Below are positions 48,246 through 59,600 of a DNA stretch of 64,000 nucleotides, piece by piece. A program made the translations under genes and the position numbers. Under the pieces are notes generated by a model. It was not told the origin of the DNA, made no database searches, and saw only the letters and a list, made by a program, of their open reading frames with translations. The number at the start of each line of letters is the position of its first letter. Within the stretch, counting starts at the first letter, position 1. Source of the stretch: Boswellia sacra (Eukaryota > Streptophyta > Magnoliopsida > Sapindales > Burseraceae); contig SNVD02006886.1 in the NCBI GenBank assembly GCA_013180625.2, forward strand, positions 186,001-250,000, given 5' to 3'.

Positions 48246-49644
48246 AAATAGGATTATCTCCCAAGTATAAGATTGTCGAAGTAATAAACCCTGTAAGACC
48301 GGGGTTGATCCACAGGGAAGGGGATTTAGCGGTACAAACTATAGAATGAGAAATATGATATGAATAATTCAAAGAAATGACAAGATAATATCAACAAATA
48401 AAAGTAAAAATGGTAGGCGGTACTACCGACCATTCAAATGTAAAACAAAAATAAAAGGTGTTAAAACCATCAATGAAAATAGGTGGTAAAACCTACCATA
48501 GCAAATAAAAGAACAAGTTCATAAATAATAAATGAGAATAAATGAAATGCAGAAGTAAGAAGAATTAACACAATAATAATGAAAGCTAAGGTTAGGGGAT
48601 CCGGCCTTGATATTCAAATAAGGATAAGTAACCCGATTATAACTCAATTAAAATCCATACATCAAGGATGTTCCAATCAGAAGGTATGTCATTTAAGCCC
48701 ATTTTAGTTATATAAATTATATTTGTTTCATTACCAATATTTATACCACTTCTTATAAATGGGTTCAAGCATCCAATGTGCCAATTATCATATGTCTACG
48801 ACAAATCAAGGTTCCTAACTAGCCTTGTGTTGGTAAGGAAGAAACATAAGACATCTAAAACAGATCCAAGCATTTGATGTGCCAAGGATTATCTTCAATA
48901 GATCAAGATCTCCATTTCACGAGTGGTGTCAAGATTGATTAGGAAAATTTTTATAAATCATATAAAATAAATAACAAAAGATTATGATTATTAAGCACAT
49001 ATCAAAAGGTTAGAAATTTTTATTCTCATATCAAGGGTTTCACCTTTTCACCTTAACAAGAGACAATTTAGCAATACATTATGAAAGAAAAAAATAAATT
49101 GCAAAAAGAAAATTTATTAATAACATTAAGAGAACAAAATACAAGAGAGAAAAATACAATAATAAGAGATCCCAGCCAAAGCCAAGATGCCTTAATGGGT
49201 CATAATGCACCTCTATTTATAGATACATTCAAGGGCAAACTTATCAAATTACAAAGGGACAATTGTAAAATATCTTGTTGACAATTTAGATCATCATGTG
49301 CACCAATTTTGACCACCGATTTTGACACTGAATTATTTAGAATTTTGATCATATGTCTTCATGAAAGTTGTAGATATTTCTTTCAGATTTCTAGAACATC
49401 TTGATCCATATGATTTAGATATGTATATCAAGAGATATGATTAAAATACGGAGGCATGGTTAGGGTTAGTTGAAACTACATATGGGTTCACGTCAAGCCA
49501 ATTTTCGGTCCACTAAGAGCCCCAATTTCATGATGCTTGTGAAATATGATATTGTAGATAATTTAATAAGCTTTCTAACAAATCAAGATTTGCACTATTC
49601 TGATCTATAAAAAGAAAGTTATGCCCATTTAACTGAACTTGTAA
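48246..49644 (-). repeat. 5' LTR of minus-oriented Tat/Athila-type remnant
   Basis: On the minus strand it would start TGTTACAAGTTCAG at 49644 and run about 1.4 kb to the primer site. A TATA-like CTATAAATAG lies at about 49217. Next to the primer site it has the CCTGTGGATCAACCC-type segment seen in this lineage. No second LTR lies in the window. Confidence 0.5.
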
Positions 49645-49658
49645 CAAAAACTAAAATT

Positions 49659-49663
49659 AAGAT
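49659..49663. repeat. 5-bp target duplication, left (AAGAT)
   Basis: AAGAT, identical to 52187-52191, flanks the short LTR element. Confidence 0.85.
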
Positions 49664-50041
49664 TGACGGGGAACCCGTAACCAGAACAAACAAAATCAAA
49701 CACTCACTCCACAATCACTCACACTCACATACAATCAACCAACAATCAACTAAATTCTTATTCAATATCAAATAATCAATGTCTGAATAATGTCTAACAA
49801 AATAATAATGAAACCCTATATTTATACTAATCAAGACATATTGGAATTTGAGTCAAATTAGGAAAGTCAAAATCCCTAGACTAACAATTTAATTAAGTTT
49901 GAATCAAATTAGGAAAAGTCAAGATCCCTAATTGAGTCAAAATCTCTAAATTGATAATTCCTAATTCAATTAAACCTTAAATAACTAAATTATTGAAAAG
50001 ACTCAATTATCCCTAATGTCAAAATAACCCACGCTGCATCC
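49664..50041 (-). repeat. 3' LTR of short non-autonomous element
   Basis: It matches 51823-52186 with small indels (a 13-bp-scale gap near 49790). Confidence 0.85.
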
Positions 50042-51402
50042 CCACTTAGAAAACTTGACTCTTGGCAAGTTGCTCAAGGCGGATGTTGCCAAAACACGAT
50101 AAAGCACCAAGTCTTGTCTTGCATAAACATTCCAAAGTTCATCAATCCAAGTCTGCACTTCACGATAATCTAAGAACATAGGTACTAGTGGTTGAAAACT
50201 AGGCAATGTTGCTTTGATAGACGTCAATGTTGGTGAAGAAACAATCTGCATCATAGGAGATTTCAAAATAGAGATAAGCATGCCTTGGTTTGGGCTTTTA
50301 TCCAATACAGTAGAGACTCCCAAGAAATCAATTTCAGTATTAGACTTGGAAATAACTTCTTGAAGTAGTTTTGGAGACTCAAAAATTTTTTCTTCATGAG
50401 ATAATTCAACTTCAATCTTCGGTTTGGAGACTTCAACTTCAATCTTTGGTGTGGAGACTTCTTTTTCAGACGGATGGATGATTTCAATTGGCTTCTCATC
50501 AACCACTGGCATAACTCCAATAGGATGATCTTCAACCTTGAAATCTTCAACATGCATAGGATCACCTATAAGCTCTTCCTCAGTAAGACTCTCTTCACTC
50601 TTGACTTCAATATCATTAACTTGAATCTCAACCTCATGATCATCCTCACTTGGAACTTCATCATTCTTAGCTGCTTTCTCAACATCTTTCTCAACGTCTT
50701 CTCTTGCACATGGAACTTTATCTTCTATAAGTTCACACTTGGTAGGCTGGACTTTCTCACAAGGATATGGGGTAAAGATAGAAGAAGGACCACTTTGAGG
50801 AGGTGTTTGAGTGACAATTGGTAAGTTCTTACAAAACTCATCGTATTGGGCAATTAATCTATCTAATCGATCCAAACCAATTTTTCAATCACAGGACTCA
50901 TGATTTTGAGGCCGATAACTTATCACTTTTTGACGCTTAGGCATACATCTAGGCCTAAGATGTGAAGGTATAAAAGCATCAATTACTAAACATTTCATCT
51001 CATCCCATGTTGGAAGTTCTCGCGTTCTTCTTGGATGTTTGCGCTTAACTATCCACCATTCAAAAGCAAAATCTCTCAGTTGGTTGCACCACAATCAACC
51101 GTCATATCTTCTAGAAGATCTACATCATAAAAATATCGCTCCAAGCTATCAAACCAGTGAAGAATCATTTTAAGATGACAACGGAAGTCAGAAAGAATAA
51201 TTTTCACATAAGGACGGCGATAAATCCTATAGAAATCTAAGCATTTATTGAAAGCAATTTCATGTTTCTTATGTTCATAGTTGCTTTCATAACCCCAATA
51301 AGCCATTGGAATTAAACTGCAAAAGTCAAAGGTATGGAAGGCAACACAAAGATGGGTTAAACTGCAAATTCTGAGACATGAAAGACTCCACATAGTCTTC
51401 AA
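50003..51402 (-). pseudogene. gag-like coding region of short LTR element
   Basis: The N-terminal part (51402-50885) is in broken frames and keeps gag-like blocks: a W..LER.F segment, then LRDFAFEWW and a TWDEMKCLVIDAFIP stretch, typical of the capsid of Ty3/gypsy elements. The C-terminal part is one open frame of 290 codons (50875-50003) that is unusually acidic and repetitive (Glu/Val/Lys-rich, repeats around SKPKIEVE and STPKIEVE) and runs into the 3' LTR. There is no zinc knuckle or protease motif. The acidic tail has no family I can name. Confidence 0.6.
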
Positions 51403-51822
51403 AAGTTCACGGGCTGATTGATATTATCCAAGCAAGCCTAAAATCTGATTTTTTGAGTTTTGAACACTTTCCGGTAGGAATTAGCAGTTAGCAAAGAAGG
51501 GAAAGTTGACGGGGAGGGGCCGATCTATCACTTGGTGGAGGTGAGACACCACTTGCCGGTCGGTGGTGATGAACAGTAACAACGACGAACGGTTTTTAGA
51601 CGTTTTGGAGCATTTTCGATGGGATTCTGGTGACGGTGATGAAGGAAAGAATGATTGGGACGGTCTGATCTATAAGTTGATGTATTCGGTGATGGGTGAT
51701 GCGTCGGTTGCCGGTGATGAATAGTAACTCCAGCTATGAACAGTAATAAACAGTGACTGTGTTTGGGGTTTATGGAATTTAGGATGAATTTTGTGGAACG
51801 ATGTTAGGCTCTGATCCCAAAT

Positions 51823-52186
51823 TGACGGGGAACCCATAACAAGAACAAACTAAAATCAAACACTCACTCCACAATCACTCACACTCACACACAATCAACC
51901 AACAATCAACTAAATTCTTATTTAATAACAAAATAATAATGAAATCCTATATTTATACTAATCAAGACATATTGAAATTTGAGTCAAATTAGGAAAGTCA
52001 AAATCCTTATTTGAGTCAAAATCTCTAGACTAACAATTTAGGTTTGAATCAAATTAGGAAAAGTCAAGATCCCTAATTGAGTCAAAATCCCTAAATTGAT
52101 AATTCCTAATTCAATTAAACTTTAAATAGCAAAATTATTGGAAAGACTCAATTATCCCTAATGTAAAAATAACCCATGCTGTATCA
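51823..52186 (-). repeat. 5' LTR of short non-autonomous element
   Basis: See 49664-50041. The outer end GCTGTATCA abuts the right duplication AAGAT (52187-52191). Confidence 0.85.
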
Positions 52187-52329
52187 AAGATGAAGTTAAT
52201 TCAACAGATACAAAAACTGCAAATATGCTTAAGTTGAGCAATTTAACGATACTATTAATGCAGTATATGAATTAAGCTCTTATTAAATATAAATATTTAA
52301 GTGTTCATCATTTACGGTGGTAAGCTTGT

Positions 52330-52925
52330 AAGAGGTTGCTAAGATACATTCAGGGCACTATTCATCATGGTTTAATTTTCAAGCCAACGGAATCTCTAAT
52401 GCTAATTGGTTACAATGATGTTGATTGGGCAAACTATATTGATCATAAGAAGTCAATTTTAGGATATTGTGTATATTTGGAAATAATTTGGTTCACTACG
52501 CTTCTAAAAAGCAAAAGGTTATGGCTTGTTCCTTAACTGAGTCAGAATATACAGCTCTATCACAAGCACCAACTGAGATTATTTGGCTGTGGAGTTTATT
52601 AAAATAGTTAGGTTATAACTTGGTAATACCTACAATATGGTGTTATAATAAAAGGGATAAGTCATTGGTAACAAGTCAAGTGTTTCATGCATGCACAAAA
52701 CACATAGAAGTGGATGTATATTTCATTAAAGAGAAGGTGTTATCATAGCAACTAAATGTAAACATGTTCCCGCTGAGTTTTGGATTGTAGATACCATGAC
52801 TAAGCCATTGTGAGGAATAAGATTTGAACTGTTTAGAGAAAAACTGAATATCATTTCCAGTAGCAAGTTTGGAGATCAAAAAGATCAAGCTAGACTTGAG
52901 AGGAAGTGCTAAACAAAGGATTCGC
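52330..52925 (+). pseudogene. Ty1/copia RNase H remnant
   Basis: The end of a copia pol polyprotein. LRYIQGTIHHGL, then LIGYNDVDWAN and DHKKSILGYCVY match the RNase H region that starts with LRY(L/I)KGT and contains the DxDWA block. After frame breaks, SLTESEYTALSQA and later KHIEVDVYFIKEKV follow the usual order. A purine-rich tract and an LTR follow directly. Confidence 0.8.
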
Positions 52926-52928
52926 TAA

Positions 52929-53149
52929 TGTTAGTTAGAGCAATAAATTTGTTATTGTCAGGTGGTTTAGAATTACGTCAACAGTTCTATTATGAATTGC
53001 TAGCTTAGTTAAAGTCTGTTGGTAGTTAGCCTTATAGTCAACATTATATATACTCTCATTCACTCATGTAATCTGTTAACTTCAATCAATGAAGTAAATT
53101 TAGTTTAACAAATTCTCTCTAGATCTCTCTTTTCCAATTACTCCTAACA
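52929..53149 (+). repeat. 3' LTR of copia remnant
   Basis: About 221 bp, TGTTAGTTAG...CTCCTAACA, with a TATA-like TTATATATAC at about 53045. The 5' part of the element is absent. Confidence 0.65.
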
Positions 53150-53343
53150 ATGGGTTTAAGAAATAGAAAAAAAAAAGAGTAAATAGAAAAATTAAAGATA
53201 TAAATGTGAAGAGGATGATGCAAGGGTCCACTCCTCCAATTTTGAGCAAAATCAGAATCATTTGACCACTTGATAAGGAGTATCGAGCTTGAAACCCTTC
53301 TTCTCTTTTCTCTCCAATACCTCTCAGTCTCCATCTCTAACTG

Positions 53344-53715
53344 TCACTACATGAATTTAGACTTTTTAGAATGTTGTAAAACTACTTTCATAGTTTTTAA
53401 GTATTTGTTCTTAACAACAGTGCTGTAAAAGCCCGACAACAATTATAGCATTTCTAAAATGTTGTAGACAAACACTGTAACTATAGTCTTTATAGTAGCT
53501 TTTAAACGTTGTGAACATGTTGTTGCAACGTTGCATAAACACTATAAAAGTCTCTCAGCAGCACTTTAAGAAAGCTATGAAAATGTCTACTAGAATTCTT
53601 TCATGTTTTTTACAACAATTTTTAAATGTTGTGAAATATGGTTTACATCGTTTATAACATGCTATGGAGCTCTATTTACAACATTTATAAAACGTTGTAA
53701 ACTCTAATTTTCTTT
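53344..53715. mobile_element. CACTA-like terminus with subterminal repeats (one end only)
   Basis: It starts CACTACATGAATTT and continues with at least six copies of AA(A/T)(C/T)GTTGT(A/G)(A/G)A in both orientations between 53370 and 53710. No matching right end was found in the window, so it is truncated or its boundary has decayed. Confidence 0.5.
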
Positions 53716-54520
53716 TTAAGAAATTTACATGAAGATGCTACTTAGTCCATTAGAATATTGATAATACATGCTAGCTGTTCAATAATTAAGTTTCATCCAA
53801 TACTCATCATCAATCAATTTCAAATACCCAAACAAAATGCCAACTATAACAATTACTTAATGTACAAATAATTTAACAAGAAACTTGTCGAGAAACTCCT
53901 TAAAGTTTCATATAACTCGTTAATGTACAAATAAATTAATTTTAGTTTAAAAAGCTAAAATTCCAAGTATAATGATAGAAAATAGCAATGATTTCTTTGG
54001 GTCTAAAAAATTGTTGCACACTTTGCAAATGAACAACATATGAAATTTTAACCAGCACACCTTGTTTCCTCAATTTTTTGAGCCTGATAAATCGCAATTC
54101 ATGTAACTTCTCAACAATTAAGACCTACTCAAGCTAAAATATGAAACATTGTGTAAGAATGAAAACTCAACGACACCCAGAAAAGAAAAAAACATTGAAT
54201 GCTAATTATGCCAAATTTAAAAGGCTCTTCATTAGTGTTTTATTACTCTACATTTGTTAGGTCATTAGTGTTTACAGGTTTTTAAATGGAATTTTATAGT
54301 TTAGAAGAAATTTAAGTCCTAGCTACCACAATAAGATATTAACATGAAGAGTGTTAAAATACATAGTATATCTTTATATAAATAAACAAAAAAGAACATT
54401 AAGTTAAAAAAAAAATCCTGTATGAGTAGCTTGTACCTTAGTTAACACGCCAAGAGATCACTGAGAAGACAAAAAAGTATCAATCTTCTGATATAAGTTT
54501 GTGTTCGAATACTATTTTGT
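53716..54520. other. Intergenic, no gene recognised
   Basis: AT-rich sequence between the CACTA-like end and B3 segment copy 3. Confidence 0.4.
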
Positions 54521-55423
54521 TTTCATTATCTTCTTGAATTGGTAGAAGAAGCAAACAAAAGAAATGTTGTTTTCCATGCTTTTATTATTAAAAAAAAGAA
54601 AAAAACCAAAAGTTGCAATTTCAAAAGCATACCATGCACTCACGTTCAAACTTTCAGTTATATATAATCAAAACTAAATTTGTTGACACAAGATCTAGTG
54701 AATAAGATAATTAATATGACATTCTTTTTCATATCCTTCCTTTCCCGTCCAATAAGTAGTCACCATTTAGCCTATGGGGCTATGGCACTTTCATGCATAT
54801 GTCGGGCCTGCCATTGCATTGTAGCAACACCATTAAACTTGGTAACACCAAACAACCCAACCCAATAGCGTGTTCTCTATTTGTAAAACACTTTTAGGTT
54901 TTAAATTCCTGTTGATGCATAGAGTTTTGGGGTTTGCATCTTCACAAGGTATTGTTTACATGTCCACAGGGTAATGTTTGCTTAGATAAGATGTATGAAT
55001 TTTTGGGGTTTACATCTTTACGAGGTATTGTCCACTTTAGGCTGGAAGCTGCACAATTTTATTCTTGAAAAGGGTGAAGGGGAGTAACCTTCCTCTTATA
55101 AGCCGCAAACCGATGTACTATGCAAGAGATATAGGATGCAATCACCACCCTTAATTGAGACCTAATATCAATAGTCCAAATTCCAATAATTATATTAAAG
55201 CGCTCATAGGTGTCCGCATATATGATTTAATCAAAGATAATAAATTCATTAATATTTATTTAACTTATTAACATAACTATTGGATTCAAATACAAGACTT
55301 AACAGGGTCATTTTAACTTTCACTGTAGCAAAAACCTTAACACTAAATATTGCTTTCATATTGATTATGCCAAATTTAAGGTGATGTAACATAAAATAAC
55401 CAAATTACTGTCCTTGTAGCCTG

Positions 55424-55431
55424 TATATAAG
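55424..55431 (+). promoter_or_regulatory. TATA-like box upstream of B3 copy 3
   Basis: TATATAAG in a block of about 130 bp (55377-55506) that is present in copy 3 and absent at the same place in copy 2. It lies 107 bases before the ATG at 55538. Confidence 0.35.
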
Positions 55432-55537
55432 CGTAAAATATAACATATTTGAACAACGAATCAAACTTCAATATAAGAGTTAACTATGGTACACTTGATG
55501 GTGGAAGTGCAAAGACTTCTCTCGCTGCTATTGGGTT

Positions 55538-55960
55538 ATGGCGCTGCTTTTGTCAAAGAAGCTATCAGTCACTAATATTTGGGTGAGGTTGGAAATTCTG
55601 ACCAAGGTACTGAATGAAATTGGTTTTCATGGAGGAAGTCTCTCTGTAGATTTCCTGGTAGTTGATTGGAACAATGAAGCATGGGTCGCTGCTGTAAATG
55701 GCCAGATGATAAGCATCCAAGACCAGCTATCACTGGTGAATGGCTTGAATTTGTTCAATATAAAGGTCCTCGGGTTGATGATGAAGTCATTTTTTATAAA
55801 CTTGATGGAGGCCGATACACAGTTGAGGTGATTAGAGAGACTACTATCAAGTTGTTGGGTAAGGACATAATACGAAGGGCTCTTAGACTATTTAGCTTAG
55901 CTTTATCTATCTTTTGTAGATTAATAGAAAAGGTTCCTATTAATAGAGTGATTGGATGAA
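55538..55960 (+). pseudogene. B3-domain gene, copy 3 (4-bp deletion)
   Basis: It starts MALLLSKKLSVTNIWVRLEI and follows copy 2 to NNEAW. Four bases (AATT) are then missing at about 55685 compared with copy 2, shifting the frame. The second half (PAITGEWLEFVQYKG, DDEVIFYKLDGGRYTVEV) is readable in another frame. Two further bases are lost near the end (about 55880), removing the usual stop, so that frame runs on to a TGA at about 55959. Confidence 0.85.
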
Positions 55961-56092
55961 TGGGTTGAGGAGATGATGGTAGTAGGGCAGATTTTACTAG
56001 TGCACTTGGCACTTTTGGTGGTTGTGGTGGCACCGTGGTATTGTGGTGTGGTGTTGCTTTTGGTGGTAGATTGGCCATGAACTGTGGCGGTG

Positions 56093-56606
56093 TGTCAGGA
56101 GCTTAGAGGTTTGAACAGCACACTTGTGCGGCACTTAGGCAACTTGAACTCAAAAGTTGCTAAGTAAGCCTAGTGATTTGCCTTCTCGCTCAAAAGAGAA
56201 GAGAGGATCGTTGAGCCAAAGGGCTTTGTAGGCAAGAAGAGAAAAGATGGAACATTAGAGGCAAATGTTACTAGAGAAGAAAGCTTTGTATTACACAAGA
56301 ATGCTTGCTTACAACTTTGCTTGAATGCTTCGATTTGCTTGGATGATCTATAAATGAGACTTGGAGGGGTTTTTATAGTGAATCATATCTCAAATGAATG
56401 GCTAGGATCCAATGCATCTAAGGGTCCTAATTCACTATCTAGAATCATTTACTAAAATATCTAGATATTTACAAGAGAGAATTCTATAAGCTTAGATTGC
56501 TAGAGAATTCTAGAAGATAGGCTTGGGCTTGCAAGCTTTCTAGAAGCTGGCCAAGCCTTATGCATATTTGGGCCACTCTAACAAGCAAATTGGGCAGGCC
56601 GTAACA
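56093..56606 (-). repeat. 3' LTR of Ty3/gypsy element
   Basis: 514 bp, the same length as the partner. I count 8 mismatches in the first 72 aligned bases (plus-strand start) and fewer later, so the insertion is not recent. Confidence 0.93.
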
Positions 56607-56620
56607 TCCTCCCCCACCTA
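56607..56620 (-). other. Polypurine tract of Ty3/gypsy element
   Basis: TAGGTGGGGGAGGA on the minus strand, directly before the 3' LTR. It is the site that primes plus-strand DNA. Confidence 0.85.
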
Positions 56621-56639
56621 ATTTTGCGACATCCTCAGC

Positions 56640-59600
56640 GCGCTTTCTTCCTTGTAGTGTTGGATGTGCTCGCCAAATTGTCACAAGGCGTCTTCACATT
56701 CCCAACTAGACTCACTATCCGGAAGGTTTTTTCACTTTACCAAGTATTCGATGTATGGTGGAACTCTTCTCTTTCGTATCACACGTTCTGCAAGGATGTA
56801 TTCCACGTCCTTATCGAATGCGGCGACGACGGCTGTGGGTGCTCTTTTGGACTTGCTTCTTGTAGGATCTTCCTTGTCCTCATGATAAGGCTTGAGGAAA
56901 CTCACATGGAAGACTAGATGGATCTTAAGGTTAGGTGGTAATCGAACTTTGTATGAGACTTCGCCTACTCGTATGATAATAGGGAAGGGACCTTCGTATT
57001 TTCGTACCAATCCTTTATGCACTTTACGAAATGACTTGAATTATTGGGGTAGTAGCTTGATAAGCACTAAGTCCCCCTCTTGAAATGCGAGGTGTCATCT
57101 CTTAGTGTTTGCCTATTTCTTCATTTTCTTAGCGGCCTTGTCTAAGCATGCTCGCGTGATGTCAGCTTGTTCATGCCATTCCTTTGCAAGCTTGTAGGCC
57201 GCTGGACTCTTCCTTCCATATGTTGAAGCTATGGCGTGTGGAGTGATTGGTTGTTGCCCCGTCACAACCTCGAATGGACTCTTACTCGTTGCCTCACTTC
57301 TTTGAAGGTTATATGAGAATTAGGCAACATCTAGCAACTTTTTCCAATCATGTTAATGAGCGCTCACGTAATACCTCAAGTATAGCTCAAGTAAGGCATT
57401 GATGCACTTGGTTTGCCCATCAGTTTGGGGGTCAAAGCTTGTTGAGAAGCTCAAGTCAGTCCCCAATATTTTGAAGAGCTCTCCCCAAAAACATCCCGTG
57501 AAGCGAGGATCGCGATCACTCACAATGTTTTGTGGAACTCCCCAAAGTTTCACCACGTGCTTGAGGAATGATTGAGCGGCTTCATCCGTGGTGCAATCCG
57601 TGGAGACGGGAGTGAAGGTGGCATACTTGCTAAACCGATCAACTACCACCATGATGCTTCCAATTCCCTCGGATTTCGATAAAGCCACAATGAAGTCCAT
57701 TGAGACGCTTTGCCATGGCCTTTCCGAGATGGGTAGGGGTTCTAGCAAACCTGTGGGGCGTTGGTGTTCAACCTTGTCTTGTTGGCACACAAGACAAGTC
57801 CTCACATAGCCTTCCATGTCTTCCTGCATTTGAGGCCAATAGTAGGAATCTTGCACGAGTGTAAGGGTTCGTGCCATACTTGAGTGACTAGCCCACTTAG
57901 AGTTGTGGCACTCCTTGATGATCTCCTTTCACAAGTTTCCATGTATCGGCATAAAGAGGCGATTTCGGGTTGTGAGGAGTAGGCCTTCATCAAGCCAAAA
58001 GTGTCATGTCTTCCCCTCACTTGCCAACTTCAAGAGATTTTTGGCTATGGGATCGTGCTGTAGGCCTTCTTTGATGCGGTCGAGAAGCACACTTTGTGGG
58101 CAACTTAAGCTCAAGGTGGCTAGTTCTGCCTTACGACTTAAGGCATCAGCCACAACGTTTGCCTTACCCGCTTTGTACTCGAGTCTGTAGTCAAACTCGG
58201 CCAAGAAATCTTGCCATCATGCTTGTTTGGGGCTCAACTTCTTTTGCGTTTGAAAATAACTTATGGCCACATTGTCGGTCTTGATGACGAAGTGTGAGCC
58301 AAGCAAGTAGTGTCGTCAAACCTGTAGGCAATGAATGATGGCGATCATTTCCTTCTCTTAGACCGTGTGCCGTCGCTCCATGTCATTGAGTTTGCGGCTC
58401 TCATACGTAATGGGGTGCCCTTCTTACATGAGAACTCCCCCTATGGCAAAGTCGGAGGCGTCCGTGTGCATCTCGAATGGCTTGGTATGGTTGGGTAGTA
58501 CCAACACCAGCTCCTCGCATATTACCTTCTTCAACCCCTCGAAGGCATGTTGGCACTCTTTGGACCCATGCCATGTGCGGTTCTTCTTAAGAAGATCCAT
58601 GAGTGGGGTGGCTTTGGTTGAGTAGCCCTTGATGAACCACCTATAGTAGTTAACTAGCCCTCCGGTACCTTGGCAGGAGGCTCCCACTCTTGAATGGCCT
58701 TCACCTTAATTCACTTGGTCTATCATAAGCTTCCCATCTCGTATTCGGTGGCCAAGGAACTCTACCTCTTGTTAAGCAAAGGAGCATTTTTCCTTCTTGA
58801 CGTAGAGTTCATTGTCGCGAAGAACTTGGAAGACTTGTTGAAGATGTTGCACATGCTTTTCAACAGTTATGCTATAAATGACAATGTCGTCCAAGTAGAC
58901 TACTACGAACCGATCAAGATAGGGATGGAAGAGCTTGTTCATCAGGGTACAGAATGTGGCGGGTGTATTGGTGAGGCCAAATGGCATGATAAGAAATTCA
59001 TAAGCACCATACCTTATCACACACGTGGTCTTTGGTTCATCACCCTTGGTAATGTGCACTTGGTAGTACCCCGATTTCAAATCAAGCTTTGTGAAGTATC
59101 GAGCCTTCCCATGTTGGTCGAACAACTCCGCAATTAGTGGAATCGGGTACTTGTTTTTTATGGTGATCTTGTTAAGTGCCCGATAGTCGATACACATGCG
59201 GAGGGATCCATCCTTCTTCTTTTGGAAAAGGACGGGTGCACCGTATGGAGTTTTCGAGGTTTGGACATAGCCTGCATCGAGCAAGTCTTGGAGTTGTTTC
59301 TTCAACTTCACAAGTTTGGGTGGCGCCATGCGGTAAGGCGCCATGGTTGGAGGCTTAGCACCGGGCTCCAACTCGATTTTGTGATCCACTTCTCGTTGTG
59401 GAGGCAACTTCTTTGGAAGCTCTTAGGGCATGATGTCCTTGTATTCCTCAAGGACGGCTTGGAATCGTCTTGGCAATGGGTCCTTGGAAATGGTGATGTC
59501 CTCCCCATCGTTTAGTTCTCTAACGGTGGCAAGGAAACTTAGATCCTTCTTCGTCCCTCGTTTGAATTGCAGTGCGGATAACATCTTGCTCTCTACCTTC

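Larger units (their letters stand above)
49664..52186 (-). mobile_element. Short non-autonomous LTR retrotransposon (gag-like only)
   Basis: A 2523-bp element with direct LTRs 49664-50041 and 51823-52186 (TGACGGGGAACCC...TATCA) and a perfect 5-bp duplication AAGAT. In the minus orientation a primer site TGGGATCAGAGCC (close to the initiator-Met site TGGTATCAGAGC) follows the 5' LTR, and a purine-rich TTCTAAGTGGGG precedes the 3' LTR. Only a gag-like region lies between (50003-51402). There is no protease, reverse transcriptase or integrase, so it would need proteins in trans. The size is like that of TRIM or small LARD elements. Confidence 0.85.
54525..56092 (+). repeat. B3 segment, copy 3 (part before the Ty3/gypsy insertion)
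   Basis: It matches the copy 2 segment but lacks the Harbinger-like and hAT MITE insertions. It continues after the retroelement at 61786-62450. Confidence 0.85.

Noticed and set aside
50474..50824. Plus-strand open frame of 116 codons
   Set aside because: It is the antisense of the acidic gag tail on the minus strand.
58694..59137. Plus-strand open frame of 147 codons
   Set aside because: It is the antisense of the reverse-transcriptase region of the Ty3/gypsy element.
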